DNA from: Bacillota bacterium | Lineage (GTDB): Bacteria > Bacillota > Clostridia > Acetivibrionales > DSM-1351 | Reading direction: 5' to 3' | Length of the DNA: 15,991 bases | Assembly (NCBI GenBank): GCA_023426005.1 | Contig: JAFABO010000067.1 | Span: forward strand, 1-15,991 | Shown here: piece by piece, positions 6,778 to 14,606 of the stretch | Layout of the letters: each line of letters opens with the position of its first letter | Position numbering within the stretch: position 1 is the first letter of the stretch | Translations under genes and position numbers: made by a program | Notes under the pieces: model-generated | What the model saw: the letters and a program-made list of their open reading frames with translations, nothing else | What the model was told of the DNA's origin: nothing | Database searches by the model: none

Positions 6778-7656
6778 ATGGAACAAGGAGTTAAGAGGGG
6801 ATACCTGCATAATGATTTCAAGTTCTTTCATTTACGGGATAAGAAGAATATTCAGTTTGAGCATCATTATCACGATTTCAACAAGATAATAATCTTTATT
6901 GACGGAAATGTTATCTATAACATCGAGGGGAAGTCTTACCGGTTAAAACCCTGGGATGTTCTGTTTGTGCCGGGAAATCAGGTTCATAAGCCCATCATAG
7001 CGCCTGACGAGGAGTATGAGAGAATAGTTATATGGATCAACAATACTTTTCTGGAGGAGCACGGCAATGCTGAAAACGACCTGCTGACCTGCTTTAATAT
7101 AGCAAGGGAGAATAAGCATCTGGTCAGGCTGGGAGAGAATTCCCTGAATTCAATAAAGGCTATTCTCTCCAGAATAGAAAGTGAAATAAAAAGCCGGCAA
7201 TTCGGCTCTGTCATATTGGGAAACGCACTGTTTGTACAGTTTATGGTATATGTCAACCGGCTCCAGATAAAGCCCGAAAAACAGGAAGAGAGTATAGAAG
7301 TGGAATATGACGAGCAGATACAGAAGGTTATCCGTCACATTAATTCCAATCTTGACGGAGATTTAAGCATAGCCACACTTGCCGGGATGTTTTACATAAA
7401 TAAATATTATCTGATGCACAAGTTTAAGGATAATACAGGCTATTCAATACATAGTTATGTAAATAATAAAAGAATGCAAAAGAGTGCGGAGTACATAAAA
7501 ACGGGCATGGCTCCTTCGGAGGCCGCAAGCAGGTGTGGATTTAATGATTATTCCAGCTTTGTAAGAGCCTTTTCGAAAATGTATGGTGCTGCCCCGAAAA
7601 GGTATTACAAAGCCTTAATACTGTCAAAAGACAGTGTTTATCAGGTGGAGGGGTAA
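6778..7656 (+). CDS. AraC/XylS-family transcriptional regulator
   Basis: The ATG at 6778 is chosen because AAGGGAGG (6765-6772) precedes it at ideal distance; the ATG at 6745 has no SD. The protein has 292 residues. Residues about 22-90 form a cupin-type sensor domain (HHYHDFNKIIIFIDG, then WDVLFVPGNQVHKP), the fold used by AraC regulators to bind sugars or other small ligands. Residues about 180-280 are the paired helix-turn-helix DNA-binding domain, with LSIATLAGMFYINKYYLMHK in the first motif and APSEAASRCGFNDYSSFVRA in the second, followed by the conserved GAAPKRYY. It is a cytoplasmic, ligand-responsive regulator. Likely targets are the divergent EamA transporter gene and perhaps the neighbouring SDR and ThuA-like genes. 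Its stop codon lies 4 bp from that of the convergent SDR gene. Confidence 0.94.
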   Translation: MEQGVKRGYLHNDFKFFHLRDKKNIQFEHHYHDFNKIIIFIDGNVIYNIEGKSYRLKPWDVLFVPGNQVHKPIIAPDEEYERIVIWINNTFLEEHGNAENDLLTCFNIARENKHLVRLGENSLNSIKAILSRIESEIKSRQFGSVILGNALFVQFMVYVNRLQIKPEKQEESIEVEYDEQIQKVIRHINSNLDGDLSIATLAGMFYINKYYLMHKFKDNTGYSIHSYVNNKRMQKSAEYIKTGMAPSEAASRCGFNDYSSFVRAFSKMYGAAPKRYYKALILSKDSVYQVEG

Positions 7657-7660
7657 AAGC

Positions 7661-8431
7661 TTATTCATATATCATCTTTTTGGTCATGCCACCGTCAACA
7701 GTTAAGTTCTCTCCGGTAATGAAGCCGGATTTATCTGAAGCCAGAAACAGGCATGCCTGCGCTATATCCTCCGGAGTGCCCACTCTTCCGGCAGGATGCT
7801 GCTTGTGGTCCCGTTCGGATAGTATATCCTGCCTTGCGGCCGAATTCTTTTTCCAGGAGGAAACGTCTATCCAGCCCGGGCTGACAGAGTTGACTCTTAT
7901 GCCGTATTGGCCCAGTGATATGGCCAGTGCATGTGTAAGGGCAAAAATACCGCCCTTGGAAGCCGAATAGGGCTCGGTATCCGGTTCTGACATGAAAGCC
8001 CTGGTGGAGGCTATGTTTATGATGTTCCCGTAATTCAGATCCCGCATATACGGGGCGCAGAACTTGGCACAGTAATACATGCCCGACAGATTGACCGAAA
8101 TAGCCTTATCCCACTCCTCGGTAGAAGTTTCAAATATATTGCCGAAGCCCGGAACCGCAGCATTGTTGACAAGAATGTGAACCGTATGGTATTTCCCTAC
8201 GGCTTCATCTACCATGGCCATGACTGAAGCTGCATCCGAAACATCGGTTTTAATGTATAAGGCTTCTAGTCCTGAGCTTTTAATGAACTTTTCGTTTTCC
8301 AGGCCGGCTTCCCCGTCTATATCAGCTATTACAACCTTAGCCCCGTCTGCCGCAAATGCCCTTGAGACAGCACGGCCGATACCCTGTCCGCCTCCTGTCA
8401 CTATCACCGTTTTATCCTTAAATTCATCCAT
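7661..8431 (-). CDS. SDR-family NAD(P)-dependent dehydrogenase
   Basis: The protein has 256 residues, the classical SDR length. The dinucleotide motif TGGGQGIG is at residues 12-19, and Asp37 at the end of beta-strand 2 suggests NAD(H) preference. NNAA is at 89-92, and the catalytic tetrad is Asn114, Ser142, Tyr155 and Lys159 (YSASK). PGW and the C-terminal GFITGENLTVDGG are typical of glucose 1-dehydrogenase/3-ketoacyl reductase-like members. It should oxidise or reduce a sugar, polyol or similar alcohol in the cytoplasm; the substrate is not deducible. The start ATG at 8431 has an AAAGGA SD eight bases upstream. It is divergent from a ThuA-like gene; pairing with a sugar-related protein and an AraC-type regulator points to carbohydrate metabolism, by inference. 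Confidence 0.94.
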   Translation of the reverse strand: MDEFKDKTVIVTGGGQGIGRAVSRAFAADGAKVVIADIDGEAGLENEKFIKSSGLEALYIKTDVSDAASVMAMVDEAVGKYHTVHILVNNAAVPGFGNIFETSTEEWDKAISVNLSGMYYCAKFCAPYMRDLNYGNIINIASTRAFMSEPDTEPYSASKGGIFALTHALAISLGQYGIRVNSVSPGWIDVSSWKKNSAARQDILSERDHKQHPAGRVGTPEDIAQACLFLASDKSGFITGENLTVDGGMTKKMIYE

Positions 8432-8507
8432 TTTGAAAGTCCTTTCGGTTAAAAATTTTTAATCCAATAGTTGTGGATATAGGTTTGAAATAAGTTCCAA
8501 CATGTTC

Positions 8508-8536
8508 TTGACATAATATTACTCATAAAATAACAT
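8508..8536 (+). promoter_or_regulatory. Candidate sigma-A promoter of the ThuA-like gene
   Basis: A perfect TTGACA (8508-8513) and TAACAT (8531-8536) are separated by 17 bp. The predicted start is near 8543, about 55 bp before the ATG. Confidence 0.6.
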
Positions 8537-8544
8537 TGTATCAA
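8516..8544 (-). promoter_or_regulatory. Candidate sigma-A promoter of the SDR gene, overlapping the opposite promoter
   Basis: Read on the minus strand, TTGATA (8544-8539) and TAATAT (8521-8516) are separated by 17 bp. The footprint is nearly the same as that of the plus-strand promoter, so polymerase could occupy only one at a time. An 8-bp palindrome AACATGTT (8499-8506) abuts the site. Confidence 0.55.
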
Positions 8545-8597
8545 TACTAATTTATATGTGCTTGTACTTGTATGCTTTAAGCGCGGAGGGAGATTAT

Positions 8598-9254
8598 ATG
8601 AAGAAGATTCTAACCATACTCGGTGACTTTTATCACAGCCATGACCTGGCATATACTGCAATAGAAAAGGCAGTGGCTGATTTGCAGCAAAGCGTTGGCA
8701 CAGCTATTGAAGTAATTGATTCATCTGTGGAAAATCTCGGGGAAATACTTAAACAAAAGTATGATCTGATTGTACTATATAAGGAGAACAGAATAAATCC
8801 TGCCGATGAGGCTGTTTATAACTGGATGACCCCGGAGCTGGAACAGCAGATAACACGGTATATAAAGGACGGAAGCAGTCTGTTGGCCTGGCATTCGGGC
8901 CTGGCAAGCTATGAGGGCAATGAACTGTTCACTGAAATGCTGCGCGGATATTTTGAATACCATCCCAGTGAAAGACAGGTAAAATATACGGGAGTAAGCA
9001 ATAATACCGGCATAGCGCCCAAAGAGACTTTTGAAGTGCTGGATGAACACTATATGGTCAAAGCCGGACCGGTTGAAAACAGTGTTTTTCTTACTTCAGA
9101 GTCGACAGAGGGGAAGGTTGAAGCCGGTTGGGCGCATGAATACGGCAGCGGGAGAGTTTGCTGCCTGACGCCCGCCCACAGGGCGGAAGGGATGACAAAT
9201 GAGGTCATGCTGGATCTTCTGGGCCAATGCGTAACCTGGTGCCTGAAACTATAA
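8598..9254 (+). CDS. ThuA-like domain protein
   Basis: The start is the ATG at 8598 with a GGAGGG SD (8585-8590); an ATG at 8556 has no SD. The protein has 218 residues and no signal peptide. It resembles the ThuA (trehalose utilisation) fold, a relative of class I glutamine amidotransferases: an N-terminal beta strand (KILTILGDFYHSHD), a YDLIVLYKE strand at about 55-63, TPELEQQITRYIKDGSSLLAWHSG at 78-101, then a Gly/Ser/Thr-rich region and a closing GWAHEYGSGRVCCLTPAHR at 177-195. The Cys of true amidotransferases is absent at the AWHSG turn, as is usual for ThuA proteins, whose chemistry is poorly defined but which occur with sugar oxidoreductases. That fits the divergent dehydrogenase gene. 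Confidence 0.85.
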   Translation: MKKILTILGDFYHSHDLAYTAIEKAVADLQQSVGTAIEVIDSSVENLGEILKQKYDLIVLYKENRINPADEAVYNWMTPELEQQITRYIKDGSSLLAWHSGLASYEGNELFTEMLRGYFEYHPSERQVKYTGVSNNTGIAPKETFEVLDEHYMVKAGPVENSVFLTSESTEGKVEAGWAHEYGSGRVCCLTPAHRAEGMTNEVMLDLLGQCVTWCLKL

Positions 9255-9324
9255 TGCCTGCAAATTAACGGGAAAGTGCGTTAAAATAGCTATTGGCAAT
9301 TACATAAGATATTGCGGAGGTTAT

Positions 9325-11274
9325 ATGAAGTTCGGAAAATTTACCTGCTTTCTGGCTGTTTTAATAATTGCTTCAGCAGTATGTATGCCTGCAAAAGCAG
9401 CAGATGAAAACAAAAAACTCAGGATACTTTTTACCCATGATATGCATGACCATTTTCTTCCCAATAAGGCGGAGCAGGATGGCCGGCTTGTGAGCTCGGG
9501 AGGATATTCCAGACTGAAGACGGCAATTGATCAGGAAAGAAAAAATTATCCGGGTTCTGTTTTGGTGGACGGGGGAGATTATTCCATGGGGTCTCTCTTT
9601 CAAACCCTGTTTTCCAGTGCTGCTCCCGAGCTGCGCATAATGGGGCGGGTGGGCTATGATGTGACGACCTTTGGAAATCATGAATTTGATTTCAGGGATA
9701 ACGGCCTTGCGAGACATTTATATGCTGCTAAAGTCAGCGGTGAAAAGCTGCCTGAAATTGTAGCATCGAATTTATATTTTCCGGATCGGGAGAAAATGAC
9801 CGGAGAGCTGTCCGAACTGAAAAACTCCATGGCGGCTTTCGGAATCAAAGAGTATACTGTTCTGGAACGCAGCGGTCTGAGAATAGGTGTTTTTGGCTTA
9901 ATGGGAAAGGATGCGTCCGACAGCGCTCCCATGACCCGAGTTGAATTCAGGAATGTTGTGAAAAGTGCTAAACTTACTGCAGGCAAACTGAAAGACCTGG
10001 AGAAGGTTGATATAATAATATGCCTGTCCCACTCCGGAACCTCAAAAGTACAGTCCGAGTCGGAAGATTTGGCGCTGGCAGAAAAAGTCCCCGAAATAGA
10101 TGTTATAATCAGCGGACACACCCATACCAGGCTGGACAGTCCTATTATAGCAGGAAAAACCCTTATCGGCTCCTGCGGGGAATACAGCAATTATCTTGGT
10201 ATAATTGATCTGAGGCAGGCTGCCGATCGCCGCTGGGAGCTTGAAAAGTACAGTCTCAGGCCTGTCTCGGAAGATATTGAGCCGGATACGGGTATATCTG
10301 AAACAATTGAAAATTACAAGTCGGCTGTCCAGAAAGAGTATTTGAACAACTTTGCTTTAAAGTTTGATGAGGTTTTGGCGGAAGCTCCCTTCAGTTTTAT
10401 TCCAACTGAAAAAATAGGGGCCGAATACAAGGAAGAGCCCCTTGGCAGCCTGATTGCCGATGCCTATATGTATTCCGTCAAAAAAGCTGAAGGCGAGGAA
10501 TATGAACCGGTGGATGTTTCAGTCGTTGCAGCCGGAACCATGAGGGGATCTTTTGTCAGGGGTGGAATCTCGGTGGGAGACGCTTTTATAGCCAGCTCAC
10601 TGGGAACAGGCCCCGACGGTGTTGCGGGCTATCCCCTCATTTCGGTTTACCTCACCGGAAGGGAGCTTCTGGATCTGTGTGAAGTGGATGCATCCATATC
10701 ACCTCTTATGAGTAGTGCCCAGCTATATATGTCTGGCCTTGCCTATACCGTCAATCCAAACAGGATGATATTTAACAGGGTGACAGAGGCACATTTGACA
10801 AGACCTGACGGAGCGCCTGAAAAGCTGCAGGAAAAGAAGCTCTACAGGCTTGTGACAGGTTTGTATAATGCACAGATGCTCTCTATAGTAGGAGAGAAAT
10901 CCTTTGGTTTACTGTCTCTTGTTCCCAAGGATAAGAAGGGTAATCCCATATCCAATTTTGAGGAGCATATAATTTACGATACTTCCAATCCCGTAAAAAA
11001 TGAAGTCAAGGAATGGCTTGCCATAGCCCAATACCTTAAAAGTTTTCCCGGGGTAAACGGAATCAGTCAGGTACCCGGCTATTACAACGGACCTCATGAA
11101 AGAAAAATAATCAATAACGATACCGGCCTGGAGGCCATATTAAAAAATCCCGACAGAGCTGCTGTAAAGATTTATATGATTCTATTGGCGGCTGTTATAA
11201 TTGCCGGTTCGGTAATTTATATGCTTTTGCGGCTAAGCCGGTATTTGCGGAATAAAAAGAAAAATTTCTTTTAA
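9325..11274 (+). CDS. Exported, membrane-anchored 5'-nucleotidase-family metallophosphoesterase
   Basis: This 649-residue protein has a signal peptide (1-25, ending PAKA) and a C-terminal membrane helix (about 615-636) followed by a basic tail, so the catalytic part lies outside the membrane. The N-terminal calcineurin-like domain has the metal ligands Asp39 and His41 (HDMHDH, where many relatives have NDxHG), Asp82/Asp85 (VDGGDY), GNHE at 117-120, His236 (LSHSG) and GHTH at 264-267. A 5'-nucleotidase C-terminal domain occupies about 345-590 (EEPLGSLIADAYMY). Family members hydrolyse nucleotides, cyclic nucleotides or UDP-sugars to scavenge nucleosides and phosphate. The SD GGAGG is at 9316-9320. 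It lies 70 bp after the ThuA-like gene, with a small inverted repeat TTAACG/CGTTAA at 9265-9284 between them, so co-transcription is possible. Confidence 0.92.
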   Translation: MKFGKFTCFLAVLIIASAVCMPAKAADENKKLRILFTHDMHDHFLPNKAEQDGRLVSSGGYSRLKTAIDQERKNYPGSVLVDGGDYSMGSLFQTLFSSAAPELRIMGRVGYDVTTFGNHEFDFRDNGLARHLYAAKVSGEKLPEIVASNLYFPDREKMTGELSELKNSMAAFGIKEYTVLERSGLRIGVFGLMGKDASDSAPMTRVEFRNVVKSAKLTAGKLKDLEKVDIIICLSHSGTSKVQSESEDLALAEKVPEIDVIISGHTHTRLDSPIIAGKTLIGSCGEYSNYLGIIDLRQAADRRWELEKYSLRPVSEDIEPDTGISETIENYKSAVQKEYLNNFALKFDEVLAEAPFSFIPTEKIGAEYKEEPLGSLIADAYMYSVKKAEGEEYEPVDVSVVAAGTMRGSFVRGGISVGDAFIASSLGTGPDGVAGYPLISVYLTGRELLDLCEVDASISPLMSSAQLYMSGLAYTVNPNRMIFNRVTEAHLTRPDGAPEKLQEKKLYRLVTGLYNAQMLSIVGEKSFGLLSLVPKDKKGNPISNFEEHIIYDTSNPVKNEVKEWLAIAQYLKSFPGVNGISQVPGYYNGPHERKIINNDTGLEAILKNPDRAAVKIYMILLAAVIIAGSVIYMLLRLSRYLRNKKKNFF

Positions 11275-11356
11275 GTATATCTTGACGTGATATATCACGG
11301 CATGATATACTTCGCTCATGCTATATCACGGCTTGATATATTGAACCGCGATATAG
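11275..11356. promoter_or_regulatory. Operator array: two 36-bp near-palindromes upstream of the PadR operon
   Basis: Block 1 (11275-11310) is self-complementary at 16 of 18 pairs and block 2 (11321-11356) at 14 of 18, joined by a 10-bp linker. Each block contains two overlapping sites of 7-bp arms around a 5-bp spacer, consensus TATATCA-CGGCA-TGATATA: 11276-11294, 11291-11309, 11322-11340 and 11337-11355. The middle two have perfect arms; the outer two have one arm mismatch. Centre spacings are 15, 31 and 15 bp. The array overlaps the candidate PadR promoter and its start region. PadR binding is inferred from position and symmetry. Confidence 0.75.
11282..11311 (+). promoter_or_regulatory. 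Candidate promoter of the PadR-ABC operon
   Basis: TTGACG (11282-11287) and TATACT (11306-11311) are separated by 18 bp. The hexamers are buried in the first palindrome, and the predicted start near 11318 abuts the second, an arrangement that fits repression. Confidence 0.6.
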
Positions 11357-11405
11357 TGGTAAAAGCATTTAAAATAACATTTAGCCCTGTCAGAGGAGAT
11401 GGAAT

Positions 11406-11738
11406 ATGCGGGAGCAACTTAGAAAGACATATATGCCAATGACCGAGTCGGCATATTATATACTGCTTTCATTGAAAGCACCCAGACACGGATATGGCAT
11501 TATTTTGCATGTCAAGGAAATAACCCGTGACAGGATAAGCCTTGGGGCAGGTACAATATACGGCACCCTGACCAGATTTGAAAAGGACGGGTTGATTGAA
11601 ACCGCCGGGGAAGAGGACAGGAGAAAGCTGTACAGGCTTACCGAAGACGGTGTGTGGCTTCTGGAGCAGGAATTGGCCAGGATTGACGAGCTGGCCAGAA
11701 ACGGGCATTGCATTATAGGGGGAAACAGTAATGGTTAG
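11406..11738 (+). CDS. PadR-family transcriptional regulator
   Basis: This 110-residue protein is a short PadR: a winged helix with YYILLSLKAPRHGYGI at about 18-33, LGAGTIYGTLTRFEKDGLI at about 47-65 (recognition helix and wing) and EDRRKLYRLTEDG at about 70-82, then a single C-terminal dimerisation helix. The SD GAGGAG is at 11393-11398. PadR proteins of this type repress operons for ABC or multidrug transporters and are released by the transported compound. Here the gene is first in the operon, downstream of the palindromic array, and overlaps the DUF2812 gene by 8 bp, so autorepression together with the transporter genes is likely. Confidence 0.94.
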   Translation: MREQLRKTYMPMTESAYYILLSLKAPRHGYGIILHVKEITRDRISLGAGTIYGTLTRFEKDGLIETAGEEDRRKLYRLTEDGVWLLEQELARIDELARNGHCIIGGNSNG

Positions 11739-12255
11739 GATATATAAAATATGGTGGGCATGGAATTATGAGGAGATTGAAAACTGGTTGGAAAAGATGG
11801 AGACCAACGGCCTCAGACTTGTTGAAACACATCTTAAGGGTATGATTTTTTATTTTGAGAAGTGCCAACCTTCTAAGGCAAGATATTGTATAGACTACCA
11901 GACAAAGCTTACACCCGATTATCTGAGCATAATAAATGATGATGGCTGGAAGCTTTATCAGATAGGTATGGGCTGGTATATATTAAGAAAGGAATATCAA
12001 CAGGACCGCCCGGATTTATACACTGATTTTGAGGCACTCATAGCAAGAGACAAGATGCTGCTGCTTATAGCATTGATACTATTGGTATTTGAATTGGCGT
12101 CCCTGGGCAGCCTGGTATATAGCACCTGGAAGGAGCCGGTTATAGGGTGGATAGCTTATACAAGCATTTTTGGAGCGGTAGCCATATCCTTATTTGTTTT
12201 CATTATCACCAATCTTGCTTTACAGATAAAAAAATTTACGGATAAAAAGCGTTAA
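11731..12255 (+). CDS. DUF2812 family membrane protein
   Basis: The protein has 174 residues. The soluble N-terminal half carries the DUF2812 pattern: a WAWNYEEIENWLEKMETNGLRL-like opening at 9-30, YFEKCQP at 41-47 and YCIDYQTKL at 52-60. Two membrane helices follow at about 109-130 and 140-165, with a basic tail. The ATG overlaps the end of the PadR gene by 8 bp, and an AGGGGG SD precedes it. DUF2812 proteins often sit beside PadR genes in Firmicutes and have no established biochemical role. The position between regulator and transporter suggests it senses membrane stress or a ligand and modulates either one; this is inference. Confidence 0.85.
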   Translation: MVRIYKIWWAWNYEEIENWLEKMETNGLRLVETHLKGMIFYFEKCQPSKARYCIDYQTKLTPDYLSIINDDGWKLYQIGMGWYILRKEYQQDRPDLYTDFEALIARDKMLLLIALILLVFELASLGSLVYSTWKEPVIGWIAYTSIFGAVAISLFVFIITNLALQIKKFTDKKR

Positions 12256-12288
12256 GATATAAAAAATAATTTTTAAGAGGTGAATTAA

Positions 12289-13185
12289 TTGAGTTTGACG
12301 GTTGAAAATGTGTCCAAAAAATTCGGAGAAAAGCAGGTGGTTGACAATATCAGCTTTGAGGCCAGGGAACCGGGAGTTTTCGGACTTCTGGGCACCAACG
12401 GAGCGGGCAAGACCACCACTATAAGAATGATTTTGAATATTGTAAAAAAAGACAGCGGAGTAATTAAATGGGATAACAAGCCTGTCACGGAGCAAATAAA
12501 AAGCTTTGGTTATCTTCCTGAGGAAAGGGGGCTTTATCCCAAGGTTAAAGTTTCAGAACAATTGATGTATTTTGCAAGGCTGCGAGGGATGAGCTCTCAA
12601 AAGGCAAAAAAGGATGTCGGGTATTGGCTGGAGAGACTGGAGGCAGCGCAGTATATAAATATGCCGGCCGAAAAGCTATCAAAGGGAAACCAGCAAAAAA
12701 TACAGTTTATAGCTTCTGTAATCCATGATCCTGAGCTGATATTCATGGATGAGCCCTTCAGCGGACTTGATCCTGTAAACACCGATCTATTTAAAGGCGT
12801 AATATATGAACTTATCAATAGAAATAAAATTATTATCATGTCCAGTCACCAGATGTCCACCGTCGAAGAATTCTGCAAGGATATAGTGCTTTTGAAAAAC
12901 GGGAATACCGTACTGAAGGGAAACCTCAAAGAAATCAAACACAGTTACGGAAGAAACAACCTTATTATTAATTGTGAAGGTAATATTGCAGAGCTGGCGG
13001 CAGAAGAAAATATTACCGGCTACAGACAGGATGCTTCAGGCTATGAATTCAAGATCAGCAACGAGGAGCAGGCCTATAAACTGCTTGAAAAGATATTGAA
13101 CAGGAGGCTCTTACTGGATAAGTTCGAAATAAGGGAGCCTTCCTTGCATGAAATATTTATTGAAAAGATGGGAGAAGCAAAATGA
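12289..13185 (+). CDS. NatA-like ABC transporter ATP-binding protein
   Basis: The start is the TTG at 12289, supported by AAGAGGTGA at 12275-12283. The protein has 298 residues. Walker A is GTNGAGKT (35-42). The Q-loop region reads GYLPEERGLYPKV (74-86), the NatA/YhaQ-type variant that lacks the usual Gln. The signature is LSKGNQQ (130-136), Walker B is LIFMDEP (150-156), the D-loop is SGLDP, and His187 is the H-loop residue. A C-terminal extension follows, as in other ABC-2 exporter ATPases. It powers the permease encoded immediately downstream, whose ATG overlaps its stop by 4 bp. Relatives export sodium, antibiotics or peptides; the substrate here is unknown. Confidence 0.95.
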   Translation: MSLTVENVSKKFGEKQVVDNISFEAREPGVFGLLGTNGAGKTTTIRMILNIVKKDSGVIKWDNKPVTEQIKSFGYLPEERGLYPKVKVSEQLMYFARLRGMSSQKAKKDVGYWLERLEAAQYINMPAEKLSKGNQQKIQFIASVIHDPELIFMDEPFSGLDPVNTDLFKGVIYELINRNKIIIMSSHQMSTVEEFCKDIVLLKNGNTVLKGNLKEIKHSYGRNNLIINCEGNIAELAAEENITGYRQDASGYEFKISNEEQAYKLLEKILNRRLLLDKFEIREPSLHEIFIEKMGEAK

Positions 13186-14486
13186 GAGATTTTTTAGAAG
13201 TTTTTAAATACACATTTAAAGAAAATATAAGAAAGAAATCATTTATAGTTTCAACTGTTATCATACTTGTGATTATCGTTGCCGGTATGGTGATTCCCGC
13301 CGTCGCAACAAATATCAAGGATTCGGGAGGCAATAAGGCAGCTGCTCCGGGCGCTGCAGCCTCAAATGAACCCGAGAGTGTTTTATATATCCTGGACAAA
13401 AGCGGAAATTATTCAGACAAGCTCAACGTATTTCAGGAACAGTTCAGGGAATATGACGTTAAACCGCTGACAGAAGACAGGGTTGAAAGTGTCAAATCGG
13501 AAATTGAAAAAGACGGAAAAAATTATCTGCTGATTATTGAAAATGAAAATGATGAACCAAAGATTGATTATTATACGCAGCAATACTTCGGGGGCCCGGA
13601 TATCGATACGGTCAGAAGGATATTGGGAGATATCTACTCTACAAAGCTGCTTCAGGCCGAAAACGTCCCGGCTGAAACAATTTCAAAAGCACTGGGCGGA
13701 TTGAATGTAAATGTCAATGTCAATGCCCTTGGAAAGAGTATGCTGGGAGCATATATTCTGGGAATAGTTATCGGAATAATCCTGTTCTTTGCAATTTATT
13801 TTTACGGATACGGCGTGTCAATGTCGGTAGCATCTGAAAAAACATCGCGGGTTATGGAACTGCTGGTGACTTCAATAAAACCGTCCAGGATAATACTGGG
13901 GAAAACTGCCGGCATGGGATTGCTGGGCTTGACGCAGCTTGCCATTATAATGGCCGTCGGAATTGTTACCTATATTCTTGTGTTCCCGGAGAAATTGACC
14001 ATTGAAGGAATTCCAGTGGAGTTTTCCGGTTTTACACCGCTTTCGGCAGTGCTGATCATTATTTACTTTATACTGGGGTATACCTTATATGCGTTGATGA
14101 ATGCAGTGGTGGGAGCGACGGTCAGCAAGGCCGAAGATGTACAGTCTGCAATGATGCCCATGTCGTTTTTGTCAATAATTTCATTCTACCTGTCATACAG
14201 CGCCTTTGCAATACCTACCAGTAACTTTGCAGTACAGGAAACTGCCATGTCGAGGGTGATTACCCTGGTACCGTTTACATCGCCTTTTTCGGTGCCCGCA
14301 AGGCTGATGACGTCAAATATGCCACTGTGGCAGATCGGGCTTTCGCTGCTGATCCTCATTGCAGCCATACTTCTGATAGGCACTCTTTCAATCAGGCTAT
14401 ACGCCTTTGCTGTCCTGCATTACGGTGACAGGCTCAAGATAGGCAAGCTCTTTGAAATGTCCAGGGCTGAGAAAGCAAATCAGTAA
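13182..14486 (+). CDS. ABC-2 type (NatB/YhaP-like) transporter permease
   Basis: This 434-residue protein has one N-terminal helix (about 21-42), a large extracytoplasmic domain (about 43-185) with an Ala/Gly-rich stretch at 52-61, then a cluster of about five helices from 186 to 412. The cytoplasmic coupling region EKTSRVMELLVTSIKPSRIILGK (219-241) is typical of NatB-like permeases. It forms the membrane channel of the exporter with the preceding ATPase, probably as a dimer. It is the last gene of the PadR operon. Confidence 0.94.
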   Translation: MRDFLEVFKYTFKENIRKKSFIVSTVIILVIIVAGMVIPAVATNIKDSGGNKAAAPGAAASNEPESVLYILDKSGNYSDKLNVFQEQFREYDVKPLTEDRVESVKSEIEKDGKNYLLIIENENDEPKIDYYTQQYFGGPDIDTVRRILGDIYSTKLLQAENVPAETISKALGGLNVNVNVNALGKSMLGAYILGIVIGIILFFAIYFYGYGVSMSVASEKTSRVMELLVTSIKPSRIILGKTAGMGLLGLTQLAIIMAVGIVTYILVFPEKLTIEGIPVEFSGFTPLSAVLIIIYFILGYTLYALMNAVVGATVSKAEDVQSAMMPMSFLSIISFYLSYSAFAIPTSNFAVQETAMSRVITLVPFTSPFSVPARLMTSNMPLWQIGLSLLILIAAILLIGTLSIRLYAFAVLHYGDRLKIGKLFEMSRAEKANQ

Positions 14487-14496
14487 ACTTTAAAAT

Positions 14497-14516
14497 ACAA
14501 TTTTCGTAATTGTTTT
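14497..14516 (+). terminator. Weak candidate terminator after the ABC operon
   Basis: ACAATT, a TTCGT loop and AATTGT form a 6-bp A/T-rich stem followed by three T residues. It is the only candidate before the next gene and could be inefficient. Confidence 0.3.
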
Positions 14517-14606
14517 GGGTACCCTTATTTTATGAAGTTGGTATGGGAACACTATTAACTGTTTCACATATATTTGAATTATTTAAACAACCAGGAGGTT
14601 TATAAA

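Noticed and set aside
9265..9284. TTAACG/CGTTAA inverted repeat as terminator
   Set aside because: Short A/T-containing stem with no T run; not enough to call a terminator or operator.
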